Made by a program: the position numbers and the translations under genes. Below are positions 8,030-17,342 of a stretch of 61,756 nucleotides of DNA, in pieces. The DNA is taken from assembly GCA_017960525.1 (NCBI GenBank), contig JAGCZA010000022.1, forward strand, positions 1 through 61,756, read 5' to 3'. The notes under the pieces were generated by a model that ran no database searches, was not told where the DNA came from, and was given only the letters and a program-made list of their open reading frames with translations. The stretch comes from Prevotella sp. (GTDB lineage: Bacteria > Bacteroidota > Bacteroidia > Bacteroidales > Bacteroidaceae). How positions within the stretch are numbered: position 1 is the stretch's first letter; each line of letters opens with the position of its first letter.

Positions 8030-8829
8030 AAAACTTTGATACAAAACGTTTCGGCCACGTGCTGAAACTTGACTTTGCCGAAGGGCTTAAACCGATGCTG
8101 TGGGGCGCACTCGCCATAACGCTGCTCTATCTGTTCTTCTTCTGGTTTGCCCATAACATTGCCTACGATTCGAGTTGGTACAACAGTCATCCCGAAAAAT
8201 TCTCCCTAAGAGTCTGCGAGGCAGTAGGCGGTTTCAGTACGATTGCCATGCTCTTTTACTTCCTCATTGCCGCCAGCATACTCTACCGCAACGAGCAGAA
8301 GAAGCAGCAGCGCATCGCATGGCTGATGCTGCCCGCCACGAATCTGGAGAAATTCCTGTCAAGATGGCTCTATCTGGTGGCCTTTTCGCTCGTGGGCGGT
8401 TTGCTGACATTCTTCGTGACCGACGCGATACACATGGTGTGGCTATGGTTGGGCGGCAAGCCCGTGATGGCCGCCACGCCCTTCTTCTTCCACACGCTGC
8501 CACACCCAGACAAATACAATCATTTGCTGAGAATCATTGTCGTATACGGAATGATGGTGACCATCCACGCCTTCTTCCTTATGGGCAGTTTGCTGTTCAA
8601 GAAGTATCACTTCATCGTCTCCTCCGCATTGTTTGTCCTGTTCTTTACTGTGATGGCCAGCCTTTACAACACTTCTGGCCTCTATATGTTCAACAGTGAA
8701 TTGTCCAACAGAATCTTCGACATCGTTATGATAGTCCTGGAAACGGGTGCTATCATCCTCTTCACCTGGCTTGCCTATCGTTTGTTCTGCCGCTGGCAGG
8801 TTGTAACCCATAAATTCGTGAACGTATGA
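8026..8829 (+). CDS. ABC transporter membrane protein
   Basis: The 267-residue hydrophobic protein has about six transmembrane segments (for example MLWGALAITLLYLFFFWF and TIAMLFYFLIAASILY). It is the likely permease for the ATPase encoded just before it; the coding sequences overlap by 4 bases at both ends (8026-8029 and 8826-8829). It contains a cytoplasmic basic stretch RNEQKKQQRIAWLMLPA, common in ABC-2-like permeases of Bacteroidetes. The transported molecule is not apparent. Confidence 0.82.
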   Translation: MKNFDTKRFGHVLKLDFAEGLKPMLWGALAITLLYLFFFWFAHNIAYDSSWYNSHPEKFSLRVCEAVGGFSTIAMLFYFLIAASILYRNEQKKQQRIAWLMLPATNLEKFLSRWLYLVAFSLVGGLLTFFVTDAIHMVWLWLGGKPVMAATPFFFHTLPHPDKYNHLLRIIVVYGMMVTIHAFFLMGSLLFKKYHFIVSSALFVLFFTVMASLYNTSGLYMFNSELSNRIFDIVMIVLETGAIILFTWLAYRLFCRWQVVTHKFVNV

Positions 8830-9191
8830 ACTTCAATTCCGACAAAGCAATATTCTTGCAGATGGCCGACAGGCTGTGTGACGAGATTCTGGCGGGAACG
8901 TACAAGGACGACGACCGCGTCCCCAGCATCCGCGAGTACGCCGTGCTGCTCGAGGTGAACACGAACACGGCCGTCAAGGCCTACGAGGAACTCTCTCGTG
9001 CGAACATTATATATAATAAGCGGGGACTGGGCTACTTTGTGACGCCAGGAGCGAAGCAGCAAATACTGACGGAGCGCAAGCAAACGTTTATGAAAGAGCA
9101 GCTGCCAGAACTGTTCCGCCAGATGCGTCTGCTCGGCATCACGTTAGAAGATGTTAAAGTTGCCCACGATATGCAACAATTGCGGCCCTAA
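8826..9191 (+). CDS. GntR-family regulator (YtrA subfamily)
   Basis: The 121-residue regulator carries an N-terminal winged helix-turn-helix (residues ~1-70: IFLQMADRLCDEILAGTY, then RVPSIREYAVLLEVNTNTAV) and a short helical tail. This is the compact YtrA architecture. Such proteins repress their own ABC operon in response to cell-envelope or antibiotic stress. It overlaps the permease gene by ATGA. A macB-like operon starts 54 bases downstream, so it may influence both. Confidence 0.9.
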   Translation: MNFNSDKAIFLQMADRLCDEILAGTYKDDDRVPSIREYAVLLEVNTNTAVKAYEELSRANIIYNKRGLGYFVTPGAKQQILTERKQTFMKEQLPELFRQMRLLGITLEDVKVAHDMQQLRP

Positions 9192-9245
9192 TAGCGTCTA
9201 ACGAATAAACCATAAATCGAAAATCAGTAAATCGAAAATATCACC

Positions 9246-9905
9246 GTGATCCACTTAGAAGACGTAAACAAGACTTACTACGGGGCGCAGCCACTGCACG
9301 TGCTGAAAGGCATCAACCTCGACATCGAGAAGGGCGAGTTCGTCTCGATTATGGGCGCCTCAGGCTCAGGGAAGTCAACGCTGCTGAACATCCTCGGCAT
9401 CCTCGATAATTACGACTCCGGCCTTTACGAACTGGCGGGTGTCCGCATCTGGAACCTGTCGGAGCGCAAGGCGGCCGACTACCGCAACCGCATGATTGGC
9501 TTCATTTTCCAGTCGTTCAACCTCATTTCGTTCAAGACCGCCGTCGAGAACGTGGAGTTGCCGCTGTTCTACCAAGGCGTGAGCCGCCGCAAGCGCCACA
9601 CCCTGGCTCTGGAATATCTGGAACGCTTGGGGCTCCTGGACTGGGCGACCCACTATCCGAATGAACTCTCCGGCGGCCAGCGCCAGCGCGTCGCCATCGC
9701 CAGGGCGCTCATCACCAACCCCAAAATCATCCTCGCCGACGAACCCACGGGCGCCCTCGACTCGAAGACGAGTGTGGAGGTGATGCAGTTGCTGAAACAA
9801 CTGAACGCCGACGAAGGCATGACCCAGATTATCGTCACCCACGACCCGACGGTGGCCGAACAGACCAAACGCATCATACGTATCAAGGATGGAGTTATTG
9901 AATGA
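9246..9905 (+). CDS. MacB/LolD-type ABC transporter ATPase
   Basis: The 219-residue ATPase has Walker A GASGSGKSTLLN, Q-loop FIFQSFNL, signature LSGGQRQRVAIARAL and Walker B ILADEPTGALDS. This is typical of the MacB/LolD/FtsE subfamily, which drives mechanotransmission rather than transmembrane substrate passage. The start is GTG at 9246; no better ATG lies nearby. It overlaps the following permease gene by 17 bases. The context (two FtsX-like permeases, membrane fusion protein, outer-membrane factor) indicates export across the envelope. Confidence 0.93.
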   Translation: MIHLEDVNKTYYGAQPLHVLKGINLDIEKGEFVSIMGASGSGKSTLLNILGILDNYDSGLYELAGVRIWNLSERKAADYRNRMIGFIFQSFNLISFKTAVENVELPLFYQGVSRRKRHTLALEYLERLGLLDWATHYPNELSGGQRQRVAIARALITNPKIILADEPTGALDSKTSVEVMQLLKQLNADEGMTQIIVTHDPTVAEQTKRIIRIKDGVIE

Positions 9906-11145
9906 AATCTGGCAGACGGCGCGGCGCAACAAACTGCGTACCACGCTCACGGGTTTCGCCGTGGCGTGGGGCATCTTTATGCTCATCGTCCTGCTGGGCG
10001 CCGGCAATGGCCTGATTAACGCAAACCTCAAGCAGAGCGACCGCTTCCTCAACAGTTCAATGGTGGTGTTTGGCGGTTGGACGTCGAAGGCTTACCAGGG
10101 CCTGAAGGAGGGTCGTGACATCCGTCTGCACGAGCGCGACATGGAGATTACGGCCACAGAATTCACCCAGAACGTCGACGAGGTGGGTGCGCAGTACAAC
10201 ACCAGCGCAACCATCAGCCTGGGCCAACAGTACATCTCGTCGACCATCAGCGGCGTCTATCCGAACCATACAAAGATTAACAAGGTGTCCATACTGTATG
10301 GCCGCTTCATCAACGACATCGACATACGCGAAAGCCGCAAGGTGCTCGTGCTCGGCAACAAGCAGGCGCAGGAGCTGCTGGGCGGCAAGGGCGCAGACCG
10401 TCTCGTAGGGCGGTTTGTGAACGTCGGTTCGCTGGCGTTCAGAGTTGTTGGCATCTACAAGGAGAACGAGAACGGGCGTGCCGACATCTTCGGCAGCTAC
10501 ACGGCCATCAAGCGCATCTACGGAGCAAACACCGACGACATCGGGCGTTTGGAGTTCACCTTCCACGGCCTGCCGACGGAGGAGGCCAACGAGGCTTTCG
10601 AGACAAAATACCGCCACCGCCTCAATGCTGAACACCAGGCGCACCCCGACGATGAGGATGCCGTCTGGCTGTGGAACCGCTTCACACAGAACCTGCAGAT
10701 GGAGCAGGGCATCGGCATCATCCGCACCGCCCTCTGGATCATCGGCCTCTTCACGCTGCTGAGTGGCATCGTCGGCGTGTCGAACATCATGCTTATCACC
10801 GTGAAGGAGCGCACCCATGAGTTCGGCATCCGAAAGGCCATCGGCGCACGCCCGTGGTCCATCCTGAGGCTCATCATCGTGGAGAGCGTCATCATCACCA
10901 CCTTCTTCGGCTATATCGGGATGGTGCTCGGCGTAGCGGCCAACGAATATATGGACGCGACCATCGGCCACGAGACGATAGACACCGGCCTCTTCCGCGC
11001 CACCATGTTCCTCGACCCCACCGTCGGACTCGACGTCTGCTTCGAGGCAACGATGGTGATGATTATCGCCGGCACCATCGCCGGACTCATCCCCGCCTAC
11101 AAGGCATCGCGCATACGTCCCATTGAAGCATTAAGAGCAGAATAA
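9889..11145 (+). CDS. MacB-like FtsX-family permease, first
   Basis: The 418-residue protein has an N-terminal membrane helix, a large periplasmic MacB_PCD-like domain (~50-280) and three C-terminal transmembrane helices (FtsX domain with GVSNIMLITVKERTHEFGIR). The ATG at 9889 overlaps the ATPase gene. A paralogous permease follows 3 bases after the stop, so the transporter core is probably a heterodimer served by one ATPase. Confidence 0.9.
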   Translation: MELLNEIWQTARRNKLRTTLTGFAVAWGIFMLIVLLGAGNGLINANLKQSDRFLNSSMVVFGGWTSKAYQGLKEGRDIRLHERDMEITATEFTQNVDEVGAQYNTSATISLGQQYISSTISGVYPNHTKINKVSILYGRFINDIDIRESRKVLVLGNKQAQELLGGKGADRLVGRFVNVGSLAFRVVGIYKENENGRADIFGSYTAIKRIYGANTDDIGRLEFTFHGLPTEEANEAFETKYRHRLNAEHQAHPDDEDAVWLWNRFTQNLQMEQGIGIIRTALWIIGLFTLLSGIVGVSNIMLITVKERTHEFGIRKAIGARPWSILRLIIVESVIITTFFGYIGMVLGVAANEYMDATIGHETIDTGLFRATMFLDPTVGLDVCFEATMVMIIAGTIAGLIPAYKASRIRPIEALRAE

Positions 11146-11148
11146 GCC

Positions 11149-12396
11149 ATGAGAATAGACATTGACAGCTACCGCGAGGTGCTCGACACCCTGACCCGCA
11201 ACAAGAGCCGCAGCTTCCTGACTGGTTTCGGCGTGTTCTGGGGCGTGTTCATGCTCGTCGCATTGATGGGCGGCGGCGCCGGACTGAAGGAACTGCTCGA
11301 ACAGAACTTCGCAGGTTTCGCCACCAATAGTGCCATGGTCTGGGCACAGCCCACAAGCAAGGCGTACAAAGGCTTCCGCAAGGGCCGCTACTGGTATATG
11401 GACTACAAGGATGTCGACCGCATCCGCCGTAGCGTCCCAGAACTCGACGTCGTCACACCTATACTCTTCAGCAACGGCGGCACCGCTTACTACGGCGACC
11501 GGAAGTCTTCGGTAGGCGTTACAGGTGCTATGCCCGACTTCCGCCGCGTCAACGAACCAAAGATGTACTATGGCCGCTTTATCGACGAGGCCGACATCCG
11601 CGACCACCGCAAAGTCTGCGTCATCCAGAAGAAGACCTACAAGGAACTGTTCCCTGGCGGCGGCGACCCCTGCGGCAAGCGCATCCGCATCGACAACATC
11701 TACTACCAAATCGTCGGTGTCGACTACAATATGGGTGAAGGCATCAACTTCAGCGGCGAGACCGGCACAGGTGTCACCCTGCCGCTCACCTTTATGCAAC
11801 AGGCCTACAGCCGTGGCAATGCCGTCGATATGATTGCCGTCACGGGCCGAAAAGGGGTGGTTATGTCGAGTATCACCGACCGTATTCGTGAGACCATCGC
11901 CCGTGCCCATACCATCGACCCCACCGACGAGCAGGGCGCAATGGTGTTCAATACCGAAGTGCTCTTCCAACTGCTCGACAACCTGTTCCGAGGGGTCAAC
12001 TTCCTCATCTGGCTGGTCGGTCTTGGCACACTTTTGGCCGGTTCCATCGGTGTGTCGAACATTATGATGGTCACCGTCCGCGAGCGCACCACCGAGATTG
12101 GCATCCGCCGCGCCATTGGCGCCACGCCGCGCAACATCCTTGGCCAGATCATCTCAGAAAGCATTGTCCTCACACTGGTCGCAGGAATGAGCGGCATCCT
12201 CTTCGCCGTCCTCATCCTGCAGATGCTGGAACTGGCAAATACCGAGGACGGCATCCTCGCCGCCCATTTCCAGGTGGGCTTCTGGACGGCCATCATCGCC
12301 GCGCTCCTGGTCAGCGCTATGGGCGTCATCGCCGGCCTCGCCCCCGCAGCCCGGGCTATGTCGATAAAGCCTGTCGATGCTATGAGAGACGAGTAG
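11149..12396 (+). CDS. MacB-like FtsX-family permease, second
   Basis: The 415-residue paralogue of the preceding gene has the same layout: TM1 (SFLTGFGVFWGVFMLVALMG), periplasmic domain, and FtsX block with GVSNIMMVTVRERTTEIGIR. With the preceding protein it likely forms an asymmetric permease pair. A 34-base spacer leads to the membrane fusion protein gene. Substrate candidates for this family include peptides, glycolipids and macrolide-like compounds; none can be chosen here. Confidence 0.9.
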   Translation: MRIDIDSYREVLDTLTRNKSRSFLTGFGVFWGVFMLVALMGGGAGLKELLEQNFAGFATNSAMVWAQPTSKAYKGFRKGRYWYMDYKDVDRIRRSVPELDVVTPILFSNGGTAYYGDRKSSVGVTGAMPDFRRVNEPKMYYGRFIDEADIRDHRKVCVIQKKTYKELFPGGGDPCGKRIRIDNIYYQIVGVDYNMGEGINFSGETGTGVTLPLTFMQQAYSRGNAVDMIAVTGRKGVVMSSITDRIRETIARAHTIDPTDEQGAMVFNTEVLFQLLDNLFRGVNFLIWLVGLGTLLAGSIGVSNIMMVTVRERTTEIGIRRAIGATPRNILGQIISESIVLTLVAGMSGILFAVLILQMLELANTEDGILAAHFQVGFWTAIIAALLVSAMGVIAGLAPAARAMSIKPVDAMRDE

Positions 12397-12430
12397 CAGA
12401 GTTAAAGATTTAGAGTTAAGAATAACAATT

Positions 12431-13552
12431 ATGAAAAAGTACAGCAAACTCATCGTCGCAATTATCATTGCCGCGATTTTCATCGGAACCTTCGTGTTCC
12501 TATGGCAGAAGAGCCAGCCAAAGGAAGTCCATTACTCCGTGCTGGAGGCCAAAATGGACAGCATCCAGAAAACGACCATCATCACAGGCAAAATAGAGCC
12601 GCGCAACGAGGTGAGCGTCAAGCCGCAAATCTCAGGCATCATCGCCGAACTCCTTAAAGAGCCTGGACAGTACGTGCAGCAAGGCGAAGTCATTGCCAAG
12701 GTCAAGGTCATCCCCGACATGCAGCAACTGAGCAGCGCCGAGAGCCGTGTACGACTGGCCACAATGAACCTGAAGCAGGCACAGGTGGACTACGACCGTG
12801 AGGAAGCACTGCACAACCAGAAACTTGTCTCCGACGACGAGTTCGACAAGGTCCGCCAACAACTCCGTCAGGCCACAGAGGAACGGAGCGCCGCCGAAGA
12901 GGCCCTGCAGGTGGTGCGCGACGGTGTGAGCAAGTCTAACGCCAGCGCCAGTTCGACGCTCATCCGCGCCACTATCAGCGGCATCATCCTCGACATTCCC
13001 GTCAAGGTGGGCAACTCGGTCATCAACAGCAACACCTTCAACGACGGCACCACCATCGCCACCGTGGCCAATATGAACGACCTCATCTTCCGGGGCAACA
13101 TCGACGAGACAGAGGTCGGCCAACTCATTATCGGTATGCCTATGAAAATCACCATCGGCGCCTTGCAGGACATGACCTTCAACGCCGCCCTGGAGTACAT
13201 CTCGCCAAAGGCCACCGAGAGCAACGGCGCCAACCAGTTTGAAATCAAGGCGGCCGTCCGTCTGGAAAACACGGGCAACACTGCCACCCTCCGCTCTGGC
13301 TACAGTGCCAACGCCGAGATTGTTCTCGCCAGCGCCGACAATGTTCTCACCGTCCCGGAGAGTGCCATCGAGTTCTCGGGCGACAGCACCTTCGTCTATA
13401 TCCTCCAGTCGTCCGGCAAAGATTCGACATACGTCCGCACACCCGTCACCACCGGTCTCTCCGACGGCGTGAACATCCAAATCAAGAGTGGGCTTACTAA
13501 CAACCAGAAAGTGCGAGGCCCGCAAATCATCACTGATGACAACAACGAATAA
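12431..13552 (+). CDS. Membrane fusion protein (MacA/HlyD-like)
   Basis: The 373-residue periplasmic adaptor has an N-terminal anchor (LIVAIIIAAIFIGTFVFLW), a lipoyl-type half motif (ISGIIAELLKEPGQYVQQGE), an alpha-helical hairpin (~90-165), then a second lipoyl half and beta-barrel (DLIFRGNIDETEVGQL) and a membrane-proximal domain. It bridges the inner-membrane permeases to the outer-membrane factor encoded next. A separate alternative signal peptidase site is not seen. Confidence 0.92.
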   Translation: MKKYSKLIVAIIIAAIFIGTFVFLWQKSQPKEVHYSVLEAKMDSIQKTTIITGKIEPRNEVSVKPQISGIIAELLKEPGQYVQQGEVIAKVKVIPDMQQLSSAESRVRLATMNLKQAQVDYDREEALHNQKLVSDDEFDKVRQQLRQATEERSAAEEALQVVRDGVSKSNASASSTLIRATISGIILDIPVKVGNSVINSNTFNDGTTIATVANMNDLIFRGNIDETEVGQLIIGMPMKITIGALQDMTFNAALEYISPKATESNGANQFEIKAAVRLENTGNTATLRSGYSANAEIVLASADNVLTVPESAIEFSGDSTFVYILQSSGKDSTYVRTPVTTGLSDGVNIQIKSGLTNNQKVRGPQIITDDNNE

Positions 13553-13555
13553 GCC

Positions 13556-14890
13556 ATGAACAGAAGTCTTGTATGCTGCTGTATCATAGCAGCAACCTTC
13601 GCCATCCCCGCTACGGCACAGAAACAATGGACTCTCCGCGAGTGCTGCGACTACGCCGTGAGCCACAATATCGCCATCCGACAGCAGGAGAACCAATGCC
13701 GGCAGCAGGAACTGAACCTCTCCAATGCCCGCAACAGCCGCTTGCCTGACCTCAGCGGTTCCGTGGGCCAGAACTTCAGTTTCGGACGCGGCCTCACCGC
13801 CGACAACACGTACTCGAACACGAACACCAGTTCGACGAGTTTCAGTCTCGGCGCCAGCGTTCCCATCTTTACTGGTTTCCAAATCCCCAACCAGATTAAG
13901 ATGAGCCAACTGAACCTTGAAGCCGCCACCGCCGACCTGGAGAAGGCCAAGAACGATGTCCGTATGCAGGTGGCCCAGGCCTACGTCCAAATCCTGTACG
14001 ATACGGAAATCGCCGATGTCGCCCACCGCCAGATTACCATCGACAGTCTGCAGGTTGTCCGCCTCGCCGCCCTCGTCGACAACGGCAAGGCCAGCGGCGC
14101 CCAACTTTCGCAGCAGCAGGCCTCCCTTGCCAGCAGCCGCCTCACCGCCACGCAGGCCGACAACAACCTCGCCCTCGCTCTTCTCAACCTCAGTCAGTTG
14201 CTTGAACTGCCCACCGCCGACGGTTTCTCCATCGTCAAGCCGACTTATGCCGTGCCTGTAGGTTTTGCCGACGGCTCCGCCGCGCCCGCACCAGAAATCA
14301 TCTACGCCGAAGCCCTCGGCATCAAGCCCGAAATCGCCGCCCAGCAACTCCGCCTCAGGGCCACCGACCACAATATCGCCATCGCACGCGCCGGCTATAT
14401 GCCCACGCTCAGCCTGAGCGGCGGCCTCGGTTCCAACTATTACACCACCAGCAAATTCCCCTCCGACGCCTTCGGCACCCAGTTGAAGAACAATTTCTCA
14501 CAGTATGTCGGCCTGAATCTCAACATCCCCATCTTCAACCGCTTCCAGACGCGAAACAGCATCCGCAGCGCCAAGATTGAACAGGAAAACCAGCAATTGG
14601 CCCTCGACAACACGAAGAAAACTCTCTTCAAGGAAATCCAGCAAGTCTGCCTCAACGCCACCGCCGCCCGCGCCAAATACGAAAGCAGCACCGCAGCCGC
14701 ACAAAGCAGCAACGACGCTTTCACGCTGATGCAGGCAAAATACGAGAACGGAAAGGCCAACATCACTGAGTTCAACGAGTCGAAAAACGCCTATCTCCGC
14801 GCTGAGAGCGACCTTGTCCAGGCCCGCTACGAATTGATTTACCAGCAAGCCCTCATCCAGTTCTACAGAGGCCTCCCGCTGGAACTGTAA
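13556..14890 (+). CDS. TolC-family outer membrane efflux protein
   Basis: The 444-residue protein has a signal peptide (SLVCCCIIAATFAIPATA). Two internally homologous coiled-coil/beta halves typical of OEP proteins follow: WTLRECCDYAVSHNIAIRQQ opens the first, PEIAAQQLRLRATDHNIAIA the second. It provides the outer-membrane channel for the MacAB-like exporter and is the last gene of the operon. It converges on trmH with only 3 bases between stop codons. Confidence 0.93.
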   Translation: MNRSLVCCCIIAATFAIPATAQKQWTLRECCDYAVSHNIAIRQQENQCRQQELNLSNARNSRLPDLSGSVGQNFSFGRGLTADNTYSNTNTSSTSFSLGASVPIFTGFQIPNQIKMSQLNLEAATADLEKAKNDVRMQVAQAYVQILYDTEIADVAHRQITIDSLQVVRLAALVDNGKASGAQLSQQQASLASSRLTATQADNNLALALLNLSQLLELPTADGFSIVKPTYAVPVGFADGSAAPAPEIIYAEALGIKPEIAAQQLRLRATDHNIAIARAGYMPTLSLSGGLGSNYYTTSKFPSDAFGTQLKNNFSQYVGLNLNIPIFNRFQTRNSIRSAKIEQENQQLALDNTKKTLFKEIQQVCLNATAARAKYESSTAAAQSSNDAFTLMQAKYENGKANITEFNESKNAYLRAESDLVQARYELIYQQALIQFYRGLPLEL

Positions 14891-14893
14891 ACG

Positions 14894-15613
14894 TTACCTC
14901 CGCCGGAATTCCGAGCAGACGATAGCGGTGGCGATGGCCACATTGAGGCTCTCCGGCCCCTCGTGGAAAGCAGGAATGAGCAACTTGTGGCTGACGAGGC
15001 GGCGAATGGGCTGGGAAATGCCGTTGCCCTCGTTGCCCATCACGATGATGCCTTCTGCGGCCAACGGCTGTGTATAGATATTTTCACCATCGAGCAGGGT
15101 GCCATAGACAGGCACCTTTGCTTTTTCCAGGAGTGCAGCCAAATCGGTATAAACTATGTTTACACGGGCTATGCTGCCCATCGTGGCCTGCACCACTTTT
15201 GGGTTCCAAGCGTCGGCAGTATCTTCAGAGCAATAGATGTCAGTGATGCCAAACCAGTCGGCCACACGAATGATGGTCCCCAGATTACCAGGGTCCTGCA
15301 CGCCGTCTAGAGCCAGCGCCAACCCTCTGACGTCTGCGGCCTCTTCTTTGGCAGAAGGCATTTCAAACACGGCCACCACCTGTTGCGGATGTTGCAGGAA
15401 ACTCAGACGGCGGAGTTCCTCGTCGGTCACTTCCTGGAAAGCAGTACCGTGACTCTCCCAATCTTTCGTGGCAAACAACTGGCGGCAGCGGAAGCCGCTT
15501 GCCAACAAATCGCCCACAACCTTGGGGCCTTCGGCCACGAAACAATCTTCACGACGGCGGTTCTTCTTCAGTTCCAACTGTCGCACATATTTTATCTGGC
15601 TCTTGCTTATCAT
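14894..15613 (-). CDS. TrmH/SpoU-family RNA 2'-O-methyltransferase
   Basis: The 239-residue SPOUT methyltransferase has an N-terminal L30e-like substrate-binding domain (~10-85) and a C-terminal knotted domain with the three SpoU motifs: ALDGVQDPGNLGTIIRVADW, IIVMGNEGNGIS and LLIPAFHEGPESLNVAIATA. It methylates a ribose 2'-OH in rRNA or tRNA using S-adenosylmethionine; the exact target is not readable. It is transcribed after the lipoprotein gene with a 21-base gap. Confidence 0.92.
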   Translation of the reverse strand: MISKSQIKYVRQLELKKNRRREDCFVAEGPKVVGDLLASGFRCRQLFATKDWESHGTAFQEVTDEELRRLSFLQHPQQVVAVFEMPSAKEEAADVRGLALALDGVQDPGNLGTIIRVADWFGITDIYCSEDTADAWNPKVVQATMGSIARVNIVYTDLAALLEKAKVPVYGTLLDGENIYTQPLAAEGIIVMGNEGNGISQPIRRLVSHKLLIPAFHEGPESLNVAIATAIVCSEFRRR

Positions 15614-15634
15614 CGTTATGCTAATTCCTGCTGG

Positions 15635-16273
15635 TCAGCGGGGTGTCTTTGCCGTCGGCACCTTGAAACTGCGACGCTGCGAAGTCACCTCGTTGCGCCC
15701 TTGTGCCACACCGACCGACACGATGATTTCACCGTCTTTCAGTTTCTTGTCGGCCACGATGGTGGCAGAATAGCGCACGCCCTGATGCGGCTCAATGCTT
15801 TCAATGAGCAGGTTCTCCGATATTTTCACGTGCCTATTGCCGGTTTCATCGCTCACCAGCGGTCGCACGTCGAAGATAGGATGGTCGGAAGTGTTGAAAA
15901 TCTCAAACCTTACGATGCATTTCTCCCCACGTGTGAGGACGCCGTCGCGCTGCGTCTCCTCAACCCCGGCGTTCCTTATCTCCAAGGCAGCCTCGCGAAA
16001 ATTGTTAATAGTACGCGCTGTCTCTTTGCGGTCCAACAAGTCACTCCTGTGCGATTTCTCAACGGCAGACCCGATGGCAGCGCCGGCAACAGCACCACCC
16101 ACAACGCCTGCAAGTGAGCCGACTTGCTCGCCTCGCCAGCCGCCAGTCAGACCGCCAATGGCCGAACCAATGATGTGTCCGAAATAGCCGCCATTCACTG
16201 CCCCCTGTTCCATACTGCCGCAACTGCCTAATAGCAGGGCCGCGCATAATATCCAAAAAATACTGTTCTTCAT
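15635..16273 (-). CDS. Glycine-zipper lipoprotein
   Basis: The ATG at 16273 is preferred over the upstream in-frame start at 16315, because it gives a classic lipoprotein signal (IFWILCAALLLGSCGS, lipobox LGSC, Cys ~19). A glycine-zipper segment follows (GHIIGSAIGGLTGGW ... AGVVGGAVAGAAIGSAV), then a soluble domain of ~130 residues with an Ig-like beta pattern (EKCIVRFEIFNTSDHPIFDV). Total length is 212 residues. It is probably anchored in the outer membrane; the function is unknown. Its own promoter is at 16349-16342. Confidence 0.82.
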   Translation of the reverse strand: MKNSIFWILCAALLLGSCGSMEQGAVNGGYFGHIIGSAIGGLTGGWRGEQVGSLAGVVGGAVAGAAIGSAVEKSHRSDLLDRKETARTINNFREAALEIRNAGVEETQRDGVLTRGEKCIVRFEIFNTSDHPIFDVRPLVSDETGNRHVKISENLLIESIEPHQGVRYSATIVADKKLKDGEIIVSVGVAQGRNEVTSQRRSFKVPTAKTPR

Positions 16274-16341
16274 CGTTTCTTCTTTTTGCTTAATCGTTCT
16301 CAGATTTGAGGCCAATTTGTGTTCATTATTGATTGATGGTG

Positions 16342-16349
16342 CAAAGATA
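16342..16349 (-). promoter_or_regulatory. -7 promoter element of the lipoprotein-trmH pair
   Basis: The minus-strand sequence TATCTTTG lies 69 bases upstream of the chosen start at 16273 and matches TAnnTTTG. The -33 element is weak. Confidence 0.45.
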
Positions 16350-16388
16350 GCACTTTTTCATAAAACAGAAAAGGAAATAGGCCGAAAT

Positions 16389-16420
16389 TTTGGTGGTTTC
16401 GGAAATAAGTTGTAACTTTG
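16389..16420 (+). promoter_or_regulatory. Promoter of the glycosyltransferase gene
   Basis: TTTG at 16389-16392 (within TTTTGGTGG) and TAACTTTG at 16413-16420 are separated by exactly 20 bases. The leader is about 27 nt. Confidence 0.75.
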
Positions 16421-16452
16421 CAAGCGGAATAACTGTAAAACAAAGTTAAGCC

Positions 16453-17202
16453 ATGAACCAAAGCGACTGCATAGTCATCATTCCTACCTATAACGAGAAG
16501 GAGAACATCGAGAAAATCACTCGTGCCGTCTTCGGCTTGGAGAAATGTTTCCACATCCTCGTCATCGACGACGGTTCGCCCGACGGCACCGCCGCCATCG
16601 TGAAGCGCCTGATGGCCGACGAGTTTGCCGACCGCCTGTTCCTCTTGGAGCGCAGTGGCAAGCAAGGGCTTGGCACGGCCTACATTGCCGGCTTCAAGTG
16701 GGCGTTGGAGCACAACTACGACTATGTCTTCGAGATGGATGCCGACTTCAGTCACGACCCCAACGACTTGCCGCGTCTCTACGCTGCCTGCCACGACGAG
16801 GGTTACGACGTGGCCATCGGCTCGCGCTACGTCAGCGGCGTGAATGTGGTGAACTGGCCTATGGGGCGCGTGCTGATGAGTTATTTTGCTTCCCAGTACG
16901 TGCGACTGGTCACGGGCTTCAAGATCCACGACACCACCGCCGGCTTCAAGTGCTACCGCCGCCGTGTGCTGAAGACCATTGAGTTGGACAAAATCCGCTT
17001 CAAGGGCTACGGCTTCCAGATAGAAATGAAGTTCACGGCCTGGAAGATTGGCTTCCGCATCAAGGAGGTGCCGGTCATCTTCGTGAACCGTCGCGAGGGA
17101 ACGTCGAAGATGTCGGGCGGCATCTTCGGTGAGGCTTTCTTCGGCGTCATACGTCTGCGCTGGGATGGCTGGACACGCCGCTACCCTGCAATCGTGGAAT
17201 AG
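16453..17202 (+). CDS. Polyprenol-phosphate mannosyltransferase-like GT2
   Basis: The 249-residue single-domain family 2 glycosyltransferase resembles Dpm1/Ppm synthases. It has CIVIIPTYNEKENI at the N-terminus, IDDGSPDGTA (nucleotide binding), the catalytic metal motif EMDADFSHDP, and GSRYVSGVNVVNWPMGR typical of dolichyl-phosphate mannose synthases. It transfers a sugar, probably mannose from GDP-mannose, to polyprenyl phosphate at the cytoplasmic membrane face. No C-terminal membrane helices are present, as in the soluble class. Confidence 0.92.
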   Translation: MNQSDCIVIIPTYNEKENIEKITRAVFGLEKCFHILVIDDGSPDGTAAIVKRLMADEFADRLFLLERSGKQGLGTAYIAGFKWALEHNYDYVFEMDADFSHDPNDLPRLYAACHDEGYDVAIGSRYVSGVNVVNWPMGRVLMSYFASQYVRLVTGFKIHDTTAGFKCYRRRVLKTIELDKIRFKGYGFQIEMKFTAWKIGFRIKEVPVIFVNRREGTSKMSGGIFGEAFFGVIRLRWDGWTRRYPAIVE

Positions 17203-17231
17203 ATTGTTGTCTTGCGACAAATCCATTGAAG

Positions 17232-17286
17232 AAACGTTTGCAAAAGTGCGCAAAGACAAGCTTGCACACTTTTGCAAACGTTTTTT
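17232..17286 (+). terminator. Very strong intrinsic terminator
   Basis: The 17-base arm 17232-17248 (AAACGTTTGCAAAAGTG) is perfectly complementary to 17267-17283. T17281-17286 follows the stem. It ends the glycosyltransferase transcript just before the promoter of the next gene. Confidence 0.92.
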
Positions 17287-17287
17287 C

Positions 17288-17318
17288 TTGGAGAAAACGC
17301 AAATAATTCATAACTTTG
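17288..17318 (+). promoter_or_regulatory. Promoter of the membrane-anchored HTH gene
   Basis: TTG at 17288-17290 and TAACTTTG at 17311-17318 are separated by 20 bases. The leader is about 20 nt. Confidence 0.7.
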
Positions 17319-17342
17319 CATCAACAAAACGAAAGAACGACA

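Noticed and set aside
12632-14371. 579-codon minus-strand frame opposite the MFP and TolC genes
   Set aside because: It is an antisense shadow across two recognised genes, with no family features.
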